A DNA stretch of 64,000 bases. Origin: Pseudomonas sp. HOU2 (GTDB lineage Bacteria; Pseudomonadota; Gammaproteobacteria; Pseudomonadales; Pseudomonadaceae). This document shows, one piece after another, positions 51,319-61,000 of this stretch. The DNA lies in contig NZ_CP160398.1 in NCBI RefSeq assembly GCF_040729435.1, forward strand, positions 3,472,001-3,536,000, in the 5' to 3' direction. A program made the translations under genes and the position numbers. Under the pieces are notes generated by a model that was not told the origin of the DNA, searched no databases, and was given only the letters and a program-made list of their open reading frames with translations. The stretch's first letter is position 1, and each line of letters starts with the position of its first letter.

Positions 51319-52503
51319 TCAGGCTGCGGCGGGGCGCAGCGAGTAGGTTTTCAGCTGGTCGGCGAATTCACGCAGGGACTGGATGCCGCTGGCTTCGGCC
51401 TCGTGCACCCATTCCTTGATGGCGGCGAGCATGTCGTGGCCATTGGCGCTGGTCTTGACCCAGATCTGCTGCAGGGCCAGGCGTTTTTCGTAAATTACCT
51501 TTAGCGCCTGGCTGTGCTCGAGCATGTTCTGGATGCGCAAGTGATGACGGTCCTCCAGCAGGCTGGTTTCCCGCGAGAGCAGGCGTTTGGCCCGATGGAA
51601 TTGATGGCGTACCGAATGATCGACCTTGTCCAGCTCCTGCTTGACCAGCGGGCCGATGACCAACTTGCGGTACTGGGCCATGATCTGGAAGCGGTTGTTG
51701 AGGATCGCCATGGCGGTGTCCATGTCCAGACTGCCCTTGCCTTCGACGCGGTGGGCGATCGGTGCTACACGCTGCACCTTGGCCAGCCTGAAGAAGCTGA
51801 AGACTTTGATCCACGCCCAGCCGAGGTCGAACTCCCACTTTTTCACCGACAGCTTGGCCGAGTTGGGGTAGGTGTGATGGTTGTTGTGCAGTTCTTCGCC
51901 GCCGATCAGGATGCCCCACGGCACCAGATTGGTCGCGGCGTCGCGGCATTCGAAGTTGCGGTAGCCGATGGCGTGACCCAGACCGTTGACCACGCCGGCA
52001 GCCCAGACCGGGATCCACATCATCTGGATCGCCCAGATGGTGATACCGATGGTGCCGAACAGCAGCAGGTCGATGACGCCCATGATCGCCACGCCCAGCA
52101 ACGGGTAGCGGCTGTAGAGGTTGCGCTCGATCCAGTCTTCCGGGCAGTTCTTGCCGTAGATGCGCAGGGTTTCCGGGTTCTCGGCTTCGGCGCGATACAG
52201 CTCGGCGCCTTTGCGCAGCACGGTGGACAGGCCCTTGATGACCGGGCTGTGCGGGTCATCTTCGGTTTCGCATTTGGCGTGGTGTTTGCGGTGGATGGCA
52301 GTCCACTCGCGGGTGTTCTGCGCCGTGGTCAGCCACAGCCAGAAGCGGAAAAAGTGTTTCAGACCGGCGTTCAGCTCAAGCGAACGGTGGGCCGAATAAC
52401 GGTGCAGATAGACCGTGACGGCGACAATTGTCACGTGGGTCATCAGCAGGGTGACCGCGACCAGTGACCAGGCCGACAAGCCAAGAAAACCTTCGTACCA
52501 CAT
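51319..52503 (-). CDS. desA: Membrane fatty acid desaturase, DesA type
   Basis: A 394-residue di-iron desaturase. The three histidine boxes are HRYSAH, HRKHH and HNNHH. Membrane helices lie at about 8-30, 125-150 and 155-175. A long helical C-terminal extension (from about 265) carries many charged residues. DesA of P. aeruginosa introduces a double bond at position 9 of acyl chains in existing phospholipids. It is divergent from a GGDEF/EAL gene, an arrangement I recall as also present in P. aeruginosa. Confidence 0.85.
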   Translation of the reverse strand: MWYEGFLGLSAWSLVAVTLLMTHVTIVAVTVYLHRYSAHRSLELNAGLKHFFRFWLWLTTAQNTREWTAIHRKHHAKCETEDDPHSPVIKGLSTVLRKGAELYRAEAENPETLRIYGKNCPEDWIERNLYSRYPLLGVAIMGVIDLLLFGTIGITIWAIQMMWIPVWAAGVVNGLGHAIGYRNFECRDAATNLVPWGILIGGEELHNNHHTYPNSAKLSVKKWEFDLGWAWIKVFSFFRLAKVQRVAPIAHRVEGKGSLDMDTAMAILNNRFQIMAQYRKLVIGPLVKQELDKVDHSVRHQFHRAKRLLSRETSLLEDRHHLRIQNMLEHSQALKVIYEKRLALQQIWVKTSANGHDMLAAIKEWVHEAEASGIQSLREFADQLKTYSLRPAAA

Positions 52504-52638
52504 AGGCTATAGGGCCCTCGATAAAGATAAAAACAGCCGTTGCATTATCACCAAGCACACAGATAAAACCAGTCGCCCTTTCAGATAAGAGTCGCTGGAT
52601 GTTTCTTGACCTATAATTCCAACCTTTTTTGTAGGGAC

Positions 52639-54570
52639 ATGGACAGCCGAATGCCTGCCACTTACCGCGATGCCTTGCGTGCAGCGCTGCTTTACCTGTT
52701 GCTTGCTGTGGTCTGGCTGCAGGGAACTGGTTACTTATTGAACAGTTTCTTTGATGAATCTGTCGATCTGCAGCGATGGCAACTGATCAACGGTTACGTC
52801 TGGGCTGCCGTCAGTGCTGGCCTGATTTTCCTGGCACGGGCCAGATTGTGCGAATTTCTCGGCATCGGTGCGCGGTTACGCGAGCGTCAGTCCGACCGCG
52901 AACGCCTGCGTCAGGCGGCAGCGGTGTTCGATTGCACCCGCGAAGGTGTGCTGGTCACCAATCGTCAGGGCCTGATCGTGCACGTCAACCGCGCGTTCAT
53001 GGCGATCACCGGCTATCAGCGCGAAGAAGTCCTCGGGCATCAGCCAAGCCTGTTCAAGTCCGGCCACCATCCGCCGGGCTTCTATCAGGCAATGTTTGCC
53101 ACGCTGGAGAGCGAGGGCGAGTGGAGCGGGGAGATCTGGAACCGGCGCAAGAGCGGCGAGATTTATCCACAGTGGCAGACCATCCGCGTGATTCACGACG
53201 ATCAGGGCCGCCTCAGCCATTATGTGGCGGTGTTTTCCGACATCAGTGCGATCAAGGATTCCGAACACGAACTCAAGCACCTCGCGCACCACGATCCACT
53301 GACCGATCTGCCCAATCGCCTGCTGTTCAGCGACCGCGCCGAGCAGGCGCTGGCGTCGGCGCAGATCCACAAGCGCGGCTGCGCGTTGCTGATGATCGAT
53401 CTGGATCACTTCAAGATGATCAACGACAGCCTCGGGCACAACATCGGCGATCGCCTGCTAAAAGCGGTGGCGTCGCGTTTGCAGGAATTGTTCGGTCCCG
53501 GGATTACCTTGGCGCGACTCGGCGGTGACGAATTCGCGGTGCTGGCGGAAAGTTGTCCACAGCTGGTCCAGGCGGCGGCCCTGGCTCAGCGCATTCTCGA
53601 TGCGCTGAAGGAGCCATTCTGCATCGATGCGCATGAGTTGTTCATCAACGCCAGCATCGGTATCAGCCTGTTCCCCAGTGATGCGTTGAGTGCCGATCAG
53701 TTGTTGCGCAATGCCGACGCCGCGTTGTTCAAGGCCAAGAGCAGCGGTCGCAACGGTTATGCGTTGTACACCGAAGAGCTGACCGCCCACGCGCAGCAAC
53801 GGGTCGAGATCGCCTTCGAACTGCGCCGCGCGCTGGAGCAACAGGAACTGCGGGTCTACTACCAGCCGGTGCACGATTTGCACAGCAGCCGCCTGATCGG
53901 CGTCGAAGCGCTGGTGCGCTGGCAGCATCCGCAGCGCGGTCTGGTGTCGCCGGCGGAGTTCATCCCGATTGCCGAGCGCACTGGCCTGATCGCCGAAATC
54001 GATGCGTGGGTGATGCGCCAGGCGTGTTCGCAGATGTGTCAGTGGCAGCAGGCCGGGATTGTGCTGTCGTTTGTCGCGGTGAACGTGTCGTCGCGCCTGT
54101 TTGCCCGGCGTGAGCTGTATCAGCAGGTGGCGCAGGTGCTGCACGAGACCGGGCTGGATCCGGCATATCTGGAGCTGGAAGTCACCGAAAGTGCGGTGAT
54201 GGATGATCCGGAAGTGGCGCTGGAACAAATGCACCGGTTGCGCGAGCTGGGTATTCGCCTGGCCATCGACGATTTCGGCACCGGCTATTCGTCGCTGCTG
54301 CGACTCAAGCGCCTGCCGGTGCAGAAGCTCAAGATCGATCAGGGTTTTGTCGCCGGCCTGCCGTGGGACGAAGACGACGCGGCGATTGTCCGGGTGATCA
54401 TCGCACTGGCCCGCAGCATGGGCATGCAGGTGCATGCCGAAGGGATCGAGCAGGCCGAGCAGGCGGCGTTTCTGCTGGAGCAGGAGTGCGACCTGGGGCA
54501 GGGCTACTGGTTTGGGCGGCCAGTGCCGGCGGGGGAGATTGATTGGGCGCGCGCACCGTTTATCGGTTGA
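52639..54570 (+). CDS. Membrane-anchored PAS-GGDEF-EAL c-di-GMP enzyme
   Basis: A 643-residue protein. Two membrane helices at about 11-30 and 48-68, a PAS domain (about 95-210), GGDEF domain with intact GGDEF at RLGGDEFAV, and EAL domain with intact GVEALVRWQHP and DDFGTGYSSL. Both catalytic sets look complete. Its P. aeruginosa equivalent, by position next to desA, is reported as a phosphodiesterase, as far as I recall. The start is uncertain (52639 or 52651). A TATAAT box is at 52612-52617. Confidence 0.9.
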   Translation: MDSRMPATYRDALRAALLYLLLAVVWLQGTGYLLNSFFDESVDLQRWQLINGYVWAAVSAGLIFLARARLCEFLGIGARLRERQSDRERLRQAAAVFDCTREGVLVTNRQGLIVHVNRAFMAITGYQREEVLGHQPSLFKSGHHPPGFYQAMFATLESEGEWSGEIWNRRKSGEIYPQWQTIRVIHDDQGRLSHYVAVFSDISAIKDSEHELKHLAHHDPLTDLPNRLLFSDRAEQALASAQIHKRGCALLMIDLDHFKMINDSLGHNIGDRLLKAVASRLQELFGPGITLARLGGDEFAVLAESCPQLVQAAALAQRILDALKEPFCIDAHELFINASIGISLFPSDALSADQLLRNADAALFKAKSSGRNGYALYTEELTAHAQQRVEIAFELRRALEQQELRVYYQPVHDLHSSRLIGVEALVRWQHPQRGLVSPAEFIPIAERTGLIAEIDAWVMRQACSQMCQWQQAGIVLSFVAVNVSSRLFARRELYQQVAQVLHETGLDPAYLELEVTESAVMDDPEVALEQMHRLRELGIRLAIDDFGTGYSSLLRLKRLPVQKLKIDQGFVAGLPWDEDDAAIVRVIIALARSMGMQVHAEGIEQAEQAAFLLEQECDLGQGYWFGRPVPAGEIDWARAPFIG

Positions 54571-54577
54571 ATCCGAT

Positions 54578-54676
54578 TTTGTGGCGAGGGAGCTTGCTCC
54601 CGCTGGACTGCGTAGCAGGCCAAAAAAAACGGCGAGCGCTTCGCACTCGAGCGGGAGCAAGCTCCCTCGCCACAGG
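54578..54676. repeat. REP pair (GTGGCGAGGGAGCTTGCTCC type)
   Basis: Two inverted copies with exact arms (TGTGGCGAGGGAGCTTGCTC and complement), in the gap between the GGDEF/EAL gene and oscA. Confidence 0.9.
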
Positions 54677-54753
54677 GGTTGCGGTGTTCTTTCGTCGCGG
54701 GAACACCGCGCAAACCCTTGCCCCGCCACATAATGTTTTCCAGTTATATAAAC

Positions 54754-54778
54754 ATTCTTAAATAGTCTTTTTAAGAAT
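54754..54778. promoter_or_regulatory. AT-rich inverted repeat upstream of oscA
   Basis: ATTCTTAAA and TTTAAGAAT are perfect inverted arms separated by 7 nt, about 80 bp before the oscA start. Sulfur-starvation genes are usually activated by the LysR-type protein CysB from AT-rich sites in such positions, so this is a candidate site; no CysB consensus was tested. Confidence 0.5.
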
Positions 54779-54860
54779 ATCTGCGCCTCTCTTATATTGC
54801 TCCCACGCCGAACGCAGTGCCGCCCACTGCCAGGCATATCCCATTCAAAGGAGCAGCACC

Positions 54861-55043
54861 ATGAGCGCATCCCTTCGCAGCGTTGACGGTCAGGACGAAA
54901 CCACGATCTTGCGTGAAATCCAGAGCGCCCTGCGCGATCTGCGTTTTGGCGCAGTGGAGATCACTGTGCACAACGCCCAGGTCGTACAGATCGAACGCAA
55001 AGAGAAATTCCGTTTGCAGCAGCCGGGTAACAAGCCGAGCTGA
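54861..55043 (+). CDS. oscA: Sulfur-limitation protein OscA (YezD-like)
   Basis: A 60-residue protein ([36 protein letters not shown]) of the YezD family, strand-rich and short. In pseudomonads such a gene sits next to sbp-cysTWA and was named oscA for its link to organosulfur use and chromate tolerance under sulfur limitation. The assignment rests on sequence and position. AAAGGAGC precedes the ATG. A REP pair separates it from sbp. Confidence 0.85.
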   Translation: MSASLRSVDGQDETTILREIQSALRDLRFGAVEITVHNAQVVQIERKEKFRLQQPGNKPS

Positions 55044-55049
55044 TTTGAA

Positions 55050-55124
55050 GATCAAAGGATCGCTGCCTGCGGCAGCTCCTGCTGGGGGCTATGCGCAGGA
55101 GCTGCCGCAGGCGGCGATCTTTGA
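55050..55124. repeat. REP pair between oscA and sbp
   Basis: Inverted copies with GATCGCTGCCTGCGGCAGCT and GAGCTGCCGCAGGCGGCGAT. Placed inside the sulfate gene cluster, it may separate oscA from sbp transcripts. Confidence 0.85.
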
Positions 55125-55191
55125 AACGGCACACCCGATTTGCGCAATACATAAGAAAAAGCCACCACCAAGAATTCCAGGAGCTTTCACC

Positions 55192-56205
55192 ATGTCGTCG
55201 ATTCGCCGTTACGCTTTGGCCGCGCTGGCCAGCGCTGTGTTTGCCGGTTCCGCGGTTGCCAAGGATTACGAACTGCTCAACGTGTCGTATGACCCGACGC
55301 GCGAGCTGTATCAGGACTACAACGCCGAATTCATCAAGTTCTGGCAGAAAGATCACGCCGGCGACACTGTGAAAATCCAGCAATCCCACGGCGGTTCGGG
55401 CAAGCAGGGCCGGGCGGTGATCGACGGTCTGCGCGCCGACGTCGTGACCCTGGCACTGGCCGGCGACATTGACGAAATCGCCAAGCTCGGCAAGACCCTG
55501 CCGGCCGACTGGCAGAAGCGTCTGCCGGACGCCAGCACTCCGTACACCTCGACCATCGTGTTCCTGGTGCGCAAGGGCAACCCGAAAGGCATCAAGGACT
55601 GGGGCGACCTGGTCAAGAACGACGTTTCGGTGATCACCCCGAACCCGAAAACCTCCGGCGGTGCACGCTGGAACTTCCTCGCCGCGTGGGCCTACGGCCT
55701 GAAAGCCAACGGCGGCAGCGAAGAAAAAGCCAAGGAGTACGTGCAGACCCTGTTCAAGCACGTTCCGGTACTGGACACCGGCGCTCGCGGTTCGACCATC
55801 ACCTTCGTCAACAACGGTCAGGGTGACGTGTTGCTGGCCTGGGAAAACGAAGCGTTCCTTGCGCTGAAAGAAGATGGCGGCGCCGACAAGTTCGACATCG
55901 TCGTGCCGTCGCTGTCGATCCTCGCCGAACCTCCGGTGGCGGTGGTCGACAAGAACGCCGAGAAAAAGGGCAACGAGCAGATCGCCGAAGCCTATCTCAA
56001 GCATCTGTACAGCCCGGCCGGTCAAGAGATCGCCGCGAAGAACTTCTACCGTCCACGCGACAAGGACGTGGCGGCGAAGTACGCCCAGCAGTTCCCGAAA
56101 CTGGAACTGGTGACCATCGACAAGGACTTCGGTGGCTGGAAATCCGCGCAGCCGAAATTCTTCAACGACGGTGGCGTGTTCGACCAGATCTATCAGGCGC
56201 AGTAA
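55192..56205 (+). CDS. sbp: Periplasmic sulfate-binding protein Sbp
   Basis: A 337-residue protein with a signal peptide ([16 protein letters not shown]) and the sulfate/thiosulfate-binding motifs [34 protein letters not shown] and [16 protein letters not shown]. It feeds sulfate to the CysTWA transporter. A CAGGAGC site lies before the ATG. The following REP pair lies between sbp and cysT, which could set their relative expression. Confidence 0.93.
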   Translation: MSSIRRYALAALASAVFAGSAVAKDYELLNVSYDPTRELYQDYNAEFIKFWQKDHAGDTVKIQQSHGGSGKQGRAVIDGLRADVVTLALAGDIDEIAKLGKTLPADWQKRLPDASTPYTSTIVFLVRKGNPKGIKDWGDLVKNDVSVITPNPKTSGGARWNFLAAWAYGLKANGGSEEKAKEYVQTLFKHVPVLDTGARGSTITFVNNGQGDVLLAWENEAFLALKEDGGADKFDIVVPSLSILAEPPVAVVDKNAEKKGNEQIAEAYLKHLYSPAGQEIAAKNFYRPRDKDVAAKYAQQFPKLELVTIDKDFGGWKSAQPKFFNDGGVFDQIYQAQ

Positions 56206-56227
56206 TCTGAGCAGAACCCGGACTCAT

Positions 56228-56322
56228 TGTGGCGAGGGAGCTTGCTCCCGCCTGAGTGCGCAGCGCTCATAAGAGGTAGGGACTGCTGCGCAGTCCAGCG
56301 GGAGCAAGCTCCCTCGCCACAC
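56228..56322. repeat. REP pair between sbp and cysT
   Basis: Inverted copies (TGTGGCGAGGGAGCTTGCTC and complement) with a second smaller hairpin in the centre (GACTGCTGCGCAGTC). Such inserts in an operon often stabilise the upstream message. Confidence 0.9.
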
Positions 56323-56336
56323 AACCAAGGACTTTT

Positions 56337-57155
56337 ATGTCGCGTCGTATCTCCCCCGTCATACCCGGCTTCGGGCTGACGCTGGGTTACACCTTGGTGT
56401 ACCTCAGCCTGATTGTGCTTATCCCGCTGGCGGCGATGTTCGTCCACGCCGCCCAACTCACCTGGGATCAGTTCTGGACGATCATCACCGCACCACGCGT
56501 GCTGGCAGCCTTGAAGCTGAGCTTCGGCACCGCACTGTGTGCCGCGATCATCAACGGCATCATCGGCACGCTGCTGGCCTGGGTGCTGGTGCGCTACACC
56601 TTCCCGGGACGCAAGGTGATCGACGCGATGATCGATTTGCCGTTCGCCCTGCCGACGGCGGTGGCCGGTATCGCCCTGACCGCGCTGTACACCCCGACCG
56701 GTCTGGTCGGCCAGTTCGCCGCCGACCTCGGTTTCAAGATCGCCTACACCCCGTTGGGCATCACCCTCGCGCTGACTTTCGTCACCCTGCCGTTCGTGGT
56801 GCGCACGGTGCAGCCGGTACTGGCTGACATCCCGCGTGAAGTCGAAGAAGCCGCCGCCTGCCTCGGCGCGAAACCGTTGCAGGTGTTCCGCCATATCCTC
56901 CTGCCAGCGCTGTTGCCGGCCTGGCTGACCGGTTTTGCCCTGGCGTTCGCCCGCGGCGTCGGCGAGTACGGCTCGGTGATTTTCATCGCCGGCAACATGC
57001 CGATGAAAACCGAGATCCTGCCGCTGCTGATCATGGTCAAACTCGACCAGTACGATTACACCGGCGCCACTTCCATCGGCGTGCTGATGCTGGTGGTTTC
57101 CTTCGTCCTGTTGCTGCTGATCAACCTGTTGCAGCGGCGCATCGAAACCCCATAA
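56337..57155 (+). CDS. cysT: Sulfate ABC transporter permease CysT (CysU)
   Basis: A 272-residue permease with six predicted helices and the binding-protein-dependent transport motif around EEAAACLGAKPLQVFRHILLP. EYGSVIFIAGNMPMKTEI is typical of CysT. It pairs with CysW to form the membrane channel. Starts at ATG 56337, soon after the REP pair. Confidence 0.93.
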   Translation: MSRRISPVIPGFGLTLGYTLVYLSLIVLIPLAAMFVHAAQLTWDQFWTIITAPRVLAALKLSFGTALCAAIINGIIGTLLAWVLVRYTFPGRKVIDAMIDLPFALPTAVAGIALTALYTPTGLVGQFAADLGFKIAYTPLGITLALTFVTLPFVVRTVQPVLADIPREVEEAAACLGAKPLQVFRHILLPALLPAWLTGFALAFARGVGEYGSVIFIAGNMPMKTEILPLLIMVKLDQYDYTGATSIGVLMLVVSFVLLLLINLLQRRIETP

Positions 57156-57167
57156 GGAGGCGCGAAC

Positions 57168-58040
57168 ATGTCCCAATCGTCTATTGCGGCCGCGTCCTCG
57201 GCCAACGCTGCGCGGCGTGGCAGTGCTACTTCGCGCAGAATCCTGATCGGTCTCGGCTGGCTGATCTTTTTCCTGTTTCTGGTGTTGCCGTTGTTCATCG
57301 TGGTGTCGCAGGGGCTGAAAAATGGCCTCGGTGCATTCTTCACGGCGATCTTTGAACCGGACGCCTTGTCGGCACTAAAACTTACGGTGATCGCCGTGCT
57401 GATTTCGGTGCCGTTGAACCTGGTGTTCGGCGTCAGCGCCGCATGGTGCGTGAGCAAATATTCGTTCCGTGGCAAGAGCATGCTGGTGACGCTGATCGAC
57501 CTGCCGTTCTCGGTGTCGCCGGTGATCGCCGGTCTGGTCTACGTGCTGATGTTCGGCGCTCAGGGCCTGTTCGGCCCGTGGCTGCAGGATCACGACATCC
57601 AGATCGTCTTCGCCCTGCCGGGCATCGTGCTGGCGACGATCTTCGTCACCGTGCCGTTCGTGGCCCGCGAGCTGATTCCGCTGATGCAGGAACAAGGCAC
57701 GCAGGAAGAGGAAGCCGCGCGCCTGCTCGGCGCCAATGGCTGGCAGATGTTCTGGCATGTCACCGTGCCCAACATCAAATGGGGCCTGATCTATGGCGTG
57801 GTGCTGTGTACTGCGCGGGCCATGGGTGAGTTCGGTGCGGTGTCGGTGGTTTCCGGGCACATTCGCGGGGTGACCAACACCTTGCCGCTGCACGTCGAGA
57901 TCCTCTACAACGAATACAACCACGTGGCCGCGTTCGCCGTGGCGAGCCTGTTGCTGATCCTGGCGCTCTTCATCCTGCTGCTCAAGCAGTGGAGCGAAAA
58001 CCGTATCAACCGCCTGCGCGCCAGCGCCGCGGAGGAATAA
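57168..58040 (+). CDS. cysW: Sulfate ABC transporter permease CysW
   Basis: A 290-residue permease with six helices, EAA-loop [21 protein letters not shown] and [25 protein letters not shown]. It lies 12 nt after cysT and 3 nt before cysA, so the three are one operon. AAGGAGG precedes the ATG. Confidence 0.94.
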   Translation: MSQSSIAAASSANAARRGSATSRRILIGLGWLIFFLFLVLPLFIVVSQGLKNGLGAFFTAIFEPDALSALKLTVIAVLISVPLNLVFGVSAAWCVSKYSFRGKSMLVTLIDLPFSVSPVIAGLVYVLMFGAQGLFGPWLQDHDIQIVFALPGIVLATIFVTVPFVARELIPLMQEQGTQEEEAARLLGANGWQMFWHVTVPNIKWGLIYGVVLCTARAMGEFGAVSVVSGHIRGVTNTLPLHVEILYNEYNHVAAFAVASLLLILALFILLLKQWSENRINRLRASAAEE

Positions 58041-58043
58041 TTC

Positions 58044-59033
58044 ATGTCGATCGAAGTGCGTAACGTCAGCAAGAATTTCAATGCGTTCAAGGCGCTGGAC
58101 AACATCAGCCTGGACATCCACAGCGGTGAACTGGTGGCGCTGCTCGGCCCGTCCGGCTGCGGCAAGACCACCTTGCTGCGCATTATTGCCGGTCTGGAAA
58201 CCCCGGATAACGGCAATATCGTGTTCCACGGCGAAGACGTGTCCGGCCACGACGTGCGTGATCGCAACGTCGGTTTCGTGTTTCAGCACTACGCCTTGTT
58301 CCGGCACATGACGGTATTCGACAACGTCGCGTTCGGCCTGCGCATGAAGCCGAAAAACCAGCGCCCGAGCGAAAGCCAGATCGCGACCAAGGTCCACGAA
58401 CTGCTGAACATGGTGCAGCTGGACTGGTTGTCGGATCGCTACCCGGAGCAGCTGTCCGGTGGTCAGCGTCAGCGGATCGCCCTCGCGCGCGCGTTGGCGG
58501 TTGAGCCGAAGGTGCTGCTGCTCGACGAACCGTTCGGCGCCCTCGACGCCAAGGTGCGTAAAGAGCTGCGCCGCTGGCTCGCACGCCTGCACGAAGACAT
58601 CAACCTGACCTCGGTGTTCGTGACCCACGACCAGGAAGAAGCGATGGAAGTCGCCGACCGCATCGTGGTGATGAACAAGGGCGTGATCGAGCAGATCGGC
58701 TCGCCGGGCGACGTCTACGAAAACCCGGCCAGTGATTTCGTTTATCACTTCCTCGGCGACTCGAACCGCTTGCTGCTCAGCGACGACAACCACGTGCTGT
58801 TCCGTCCGCACGAAGTGTCGCTGTCCAAACATGAGCTGGAAGATCACCACGCCGCTGAAGTGCGCGATATCCGCCCGTTGGGCGCGACCACGCGAGTGAC
58901 GTTGAAGGTCGAAGGGCAGACGGATCTGATCGAGGCGGAAGTGGTGAAGGATCACGACAGCCTGATCGGACTGGCCAAGGGCGAAACCCTGTTCTTCAAA
59001 CCGAAGGTCTGGCAGAAAGTCGCCGGCCTCTAA
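58044..59033 (+). CDS. cysA: Sulfate ABC transporter ATPase CysA
   Basis: A 329-residue ATPase with Walker [10 protein letters not shown], signature LSGGQRQR, Walker [12 protein letters not shown] and the switch histidine in FVTHD. A C-terminal regulatory domain (TOBE-like) follows. It powers CysT/CysW. The nearly identical architecture of sulfate importers elsewhere makes the call firm. Confidence 0.94.
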   Translation: MSIEVRNVSKNFNAFKALDNISLDIHSGELVALLGPSGCGKTTLLRIIAGLETPDNGNIVFHGEDVSGHDVRDRNVGFVFQHYALFRHMTVFDNVAFGLRMKPKNQRPSESQIATKVHELLNMVQLDWLSDRYPEQLSGGQRQRIALARALAVEPKVLLLDEPFGALDAKVRKELRRWLARLHEDINLTSVFVTHDQEEAMEVADRIVVMNKGVIEQIGSPGDVYENPASDFVYHFLGDSNRLLLSDDNHVLFRPHEVSLSKHELEDHHAAEVRDIRPLGATTRVTLKVEGQTDLIEAEVVKDHDSLIGLAKGETLFFKPKVWQKVAGL

Positions 59034-59040
59034 AAGCACA

Positions 59041-59112
59041 AGATCGCAGCCTGCGGCAGCTCCTACAGAAAATGCATTCCAATGTAGGAGCTGCCGCAGG
59101 CTGCGATCTTTC
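59041..59112. repeat. REP pair after cysA
   Basis: Perfectly inverted copies (AGATCGCAGCCTGCGGCAGC) around a 22-nt centre, between convergent genes. Confidence 0.92.
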
Positions 59113-59119
59113 AAACGGC

Positions 59120-59647
59120 CTAAGCCGCTGCTTTGCGATTCGGATTGACCCGCACCACCCCCGCCCGCGCCTCGATCTGCGCTTTCAACTCATGCCGCAT
59201 GCCGAGCATGAACGCCACTTCGGCCACCACAAACAACGGCCCGACGATCAACCCGCTGACATCATCGACAAACGCCGGTTTGCGCCCCTCGTAGTGGTGC
59301 CCGACAAACTGGATCACCCAGCCGATCACGAACATCGCCAGCCCGCTGCCGAGCCAGACCATGGTGCTCTGCTGCGCCAGCGCATGCCCGGCCCAGACCG
59401 ACAGGCCCATCAGCACCGTCATCAGCACGCCGAGCCTCAGTTCCAGGCGCAGGTAGAACCACGCCGAGGCCAGCGCCAGCAGCACCGCCGGCGATAGCCA
59501 CACGCCGCCCAGCGTCCATTCTGGCCGCGACAACAAAACCGCCACCGCCACCACAATCAGCGGAATGCCGATAAAGTGGCTGGCGATGTTGCGCGGGTCG
59601 CGGTGGTAGGCGGCGTATTGACTCAAATGATCGACGAGGCTTTTCAT
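59120..59647 (-). CDS. DUF962/Mpo1-like membrane protein
   Basis: A 175-residue protein of the Mpo1/YGL010w (DUF962) family with about four membrane helices. The family mark HxxxRNxxxHFIGIP is present at YHRDPRNIASHFIGIP, along with QFVGHHYEGRKPAF. Yeast Mpo1 is an Fe(II) dioxygenase of fatty-acid alpha-oxidation; the bacterial role is not known. GGAGGAAC lies before the ATG. Confidence 0.85.
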   Translation of the reverse strand: MKSLVDHLSQYAAYHRDPRNIASHFIGIPLIVVAVAVLLSRPEWTLGGVWLSPAVLLALASAWFYLRLELRLGVLMTVLMGLSVWAGHALAQQSTMVWLGSGLAMFVIGWVIQFVGHHYEGRKPAFVDDVSGLIVGPLFVVAEVAFMLGMRHELKAQIEARAGVVRVNPNRKAAA

Positions 59648-59729
59648 TGTTGTTCCTCCTGTAGGGTGAGAGCAGCATGCCCCGGGTTCGGCGTTCGCTC
59701 TGTCAGGCAGGCGACAATTGGGAGTGATC

Positions 59730-60407
59730 ATGGATAAGCGTTCACGGCTGCTGACCGGGCAATGGTTCAGTCATCTGCCGGCATCCTTTCAGGATAGTCT
59801 GCTGGCGGCGGCTCGGGAGCGGCGGCTGACGGCGGGGCAGCGGTTGTTTCAGCGTGGCGATGCGCCGTGCGGGTTGTACGCGGTGCTCGACGGGGCGATC
59901 CGGATCGGGGCGGTGAGCGAGCAGGGCAAGGAGGCGCTGCTGAGCCTGGTGGAGGCGCCGCACTGGTTCGGCGAAATCTGCCTGTTCGACGGCCAGCCAC
60001 GCACTCACGATGCTTATGCGGTCGGGCCGTGCACCCTGCTGAATATCCCGCAGGCCACGCTGCTGAAAATCCTCGATGAGCAGCCGGTGTACTGGCGGCA
60101 TCTGGCATTGCTGATGAGCCAGAAATTGCGCCTGACCTTCATCAACCTCGAACAGCTCAGTCTGCTACCGGCCCCGGCGCGTCTGGCCCATCGTTTGTTG
60201 ATGATCGCCGAAGGCTACGGCGAACTCGACCCGCCGCGCCGTGTGCTGCAACTGCCGCAAGAGCAGTTGGCGTCGATGCTGTCGCTGTCACGCCAGACCA
60301 CCAACCAGATCCTCAAGGATCTGCAAGGTCAGGGGATTATCGGGCTGGGGTATGGCGAAATCGAGATTCTCGATGCCGAGCGGCTGCGTGCCCTTGCCAC
60401 GCTCTGA
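59730..60407 (+). CDS. Crp/Fnr-family regulator
   Basis: A 225-residue regulator with a cNMP-binding-like beta domain (FQRGDAPCGLYAVLDGAIRI, WFGEICLFDGQPRTHDAYA) and a C-terminal helix-turn-helix (LPQEQLASMLSLSRQTTNQILKDLQGQGII). No N-terminal cysteine cluster for an FeS centre is seen, so it is not an FNR-type oxygen sensor. The ligand is unknown. It is divergent from the DUF962 gene with an 82-bp shared promoter region. Confidence 0.88.
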   Translation: MDKRSRLLTGQWFSHLPASFQDSLLAAARERRLTAGQRLFQRGDAPCGLYAVLDGAIRIGAVSEQGKEALLSLVEAPHWFGEICLFDGQPRTHDAYAVGPCTLLNIPQATLLKILDEQPVYWRHLALLMSQKLRLTFINLEQLSLLPAPARLAHRLLMIAEGYGELDPPRRVLQLPQEQLASMLSLSRQTTNQILKDLQGQGIIGLGYGEIEILDAERLRALATL

Positions 60408-60425
60408 AAACTCACACTGATCCAT

Positions 60426-60563
60426 TGTAGGAGTGAGCCTCTGTGGTGAGGGGATTTATCCCCGATGGGTGGCGCAGCCGCCCCAAACCTGTGATGAAGT
60501 CCGGCGACTGCTGCGCAGTCGGTCGGGGATAAATCCCCTCACCACAGAGTTCATTCCTACAGG
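60426..60563. repeat. Long inverted REP-like element (GGGGATTTATCCCC type)
   Basis: Arms TGTGGTGAGGGGATTTATCC and complement lie around a centre of about 56 nt that has its own GACTGCTGCGCAGTC hairpin, and the outer arms TTGTAGGAGTGA / TCATTCCTACAG nest outside. It occupies the 171-bp gap between convergent genes. Confidence 0.8.
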
Positions 60564-60578
60564 GTATTTGTGCGGTAG

Positions 60579-60989
60579 TCAGGAGCCGCGATAGGTCGAG
60601 AAGCCGTAAGGGCTGAGCAGCAACGGGATGTGGTAGTGCTGGTCCGTCTGCTTCACTTGGAAAATCACCGGAATCTCCGGGAAAAACGTGTCGCGCTTGT
60701 TCTTCTCGAAATACTCGCCGGTCTTGAACACCACCCGGTATTCACCTGCCTCGAAAGGCTGTTTGGCCGGGAACAGTTCGGCGATGCGCCCCTGTTCGTT
60801 GGTGGTGCCCTGGGCCAGTAGCTGCCAGTTCTGGCCGACGTGTTTTTCCAGGGTCACGTTGATTCCGGGTGACGGCAGGCCGTTTTCCAGGTTGAGCACA
60901 TGCACGCTCAGCGGGTTGCCGGCGGCCAGTGCCAGGCTGGAGAGGGCACTCAGGCCGAGTGTGGTGAGGGTCATGCGCAGGCTAGGCAT
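60579..60989 (-). CDS. hiuH: Periplasmic hydroxyisourate hydrolase (transthyretin-like)
   Basis: A 136-residue protein with a signal peptide (ending ALAAG, about 24) and a transthyretin-like fold. It has NPLSVHVLNLENGLPSPG and the terminal tetrapeptide YRGS, the hallmark of hydroxyisourate hydrolases. The enzyme opens 5-hydroxyisourate in urate breakdown; the periplasmic form resembles E. coli HiuH, which sits next to hprRS. It lies 11 nt after the GlcG-like gene. Confidence 0.85.
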   Translation of the reverse strand: MPSLRMTLTTLGLSALSSLALAAGNPLSVHVLNLENGLPSPGINVTLEKHVGQNWQLLAQGTTNEQGRIAELFPAKQPFEAGEYRVVFKTGEYFEKNKRDTFFPEIPVIFQVKQTDQHYHIPLLLSPYGFSTYRGS

Positions 60990-61000
60990 AGTGAGTCTCC

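Noticed and set aside
58044..59033. CysA as the missing ATPase of the giant-protein exporter
   Set aside because: It is a standard sulfate importer ATPase in an operon with cysT and cysW, more than 35 kb away, and importer ATPases do not serve TolC-dependent export.
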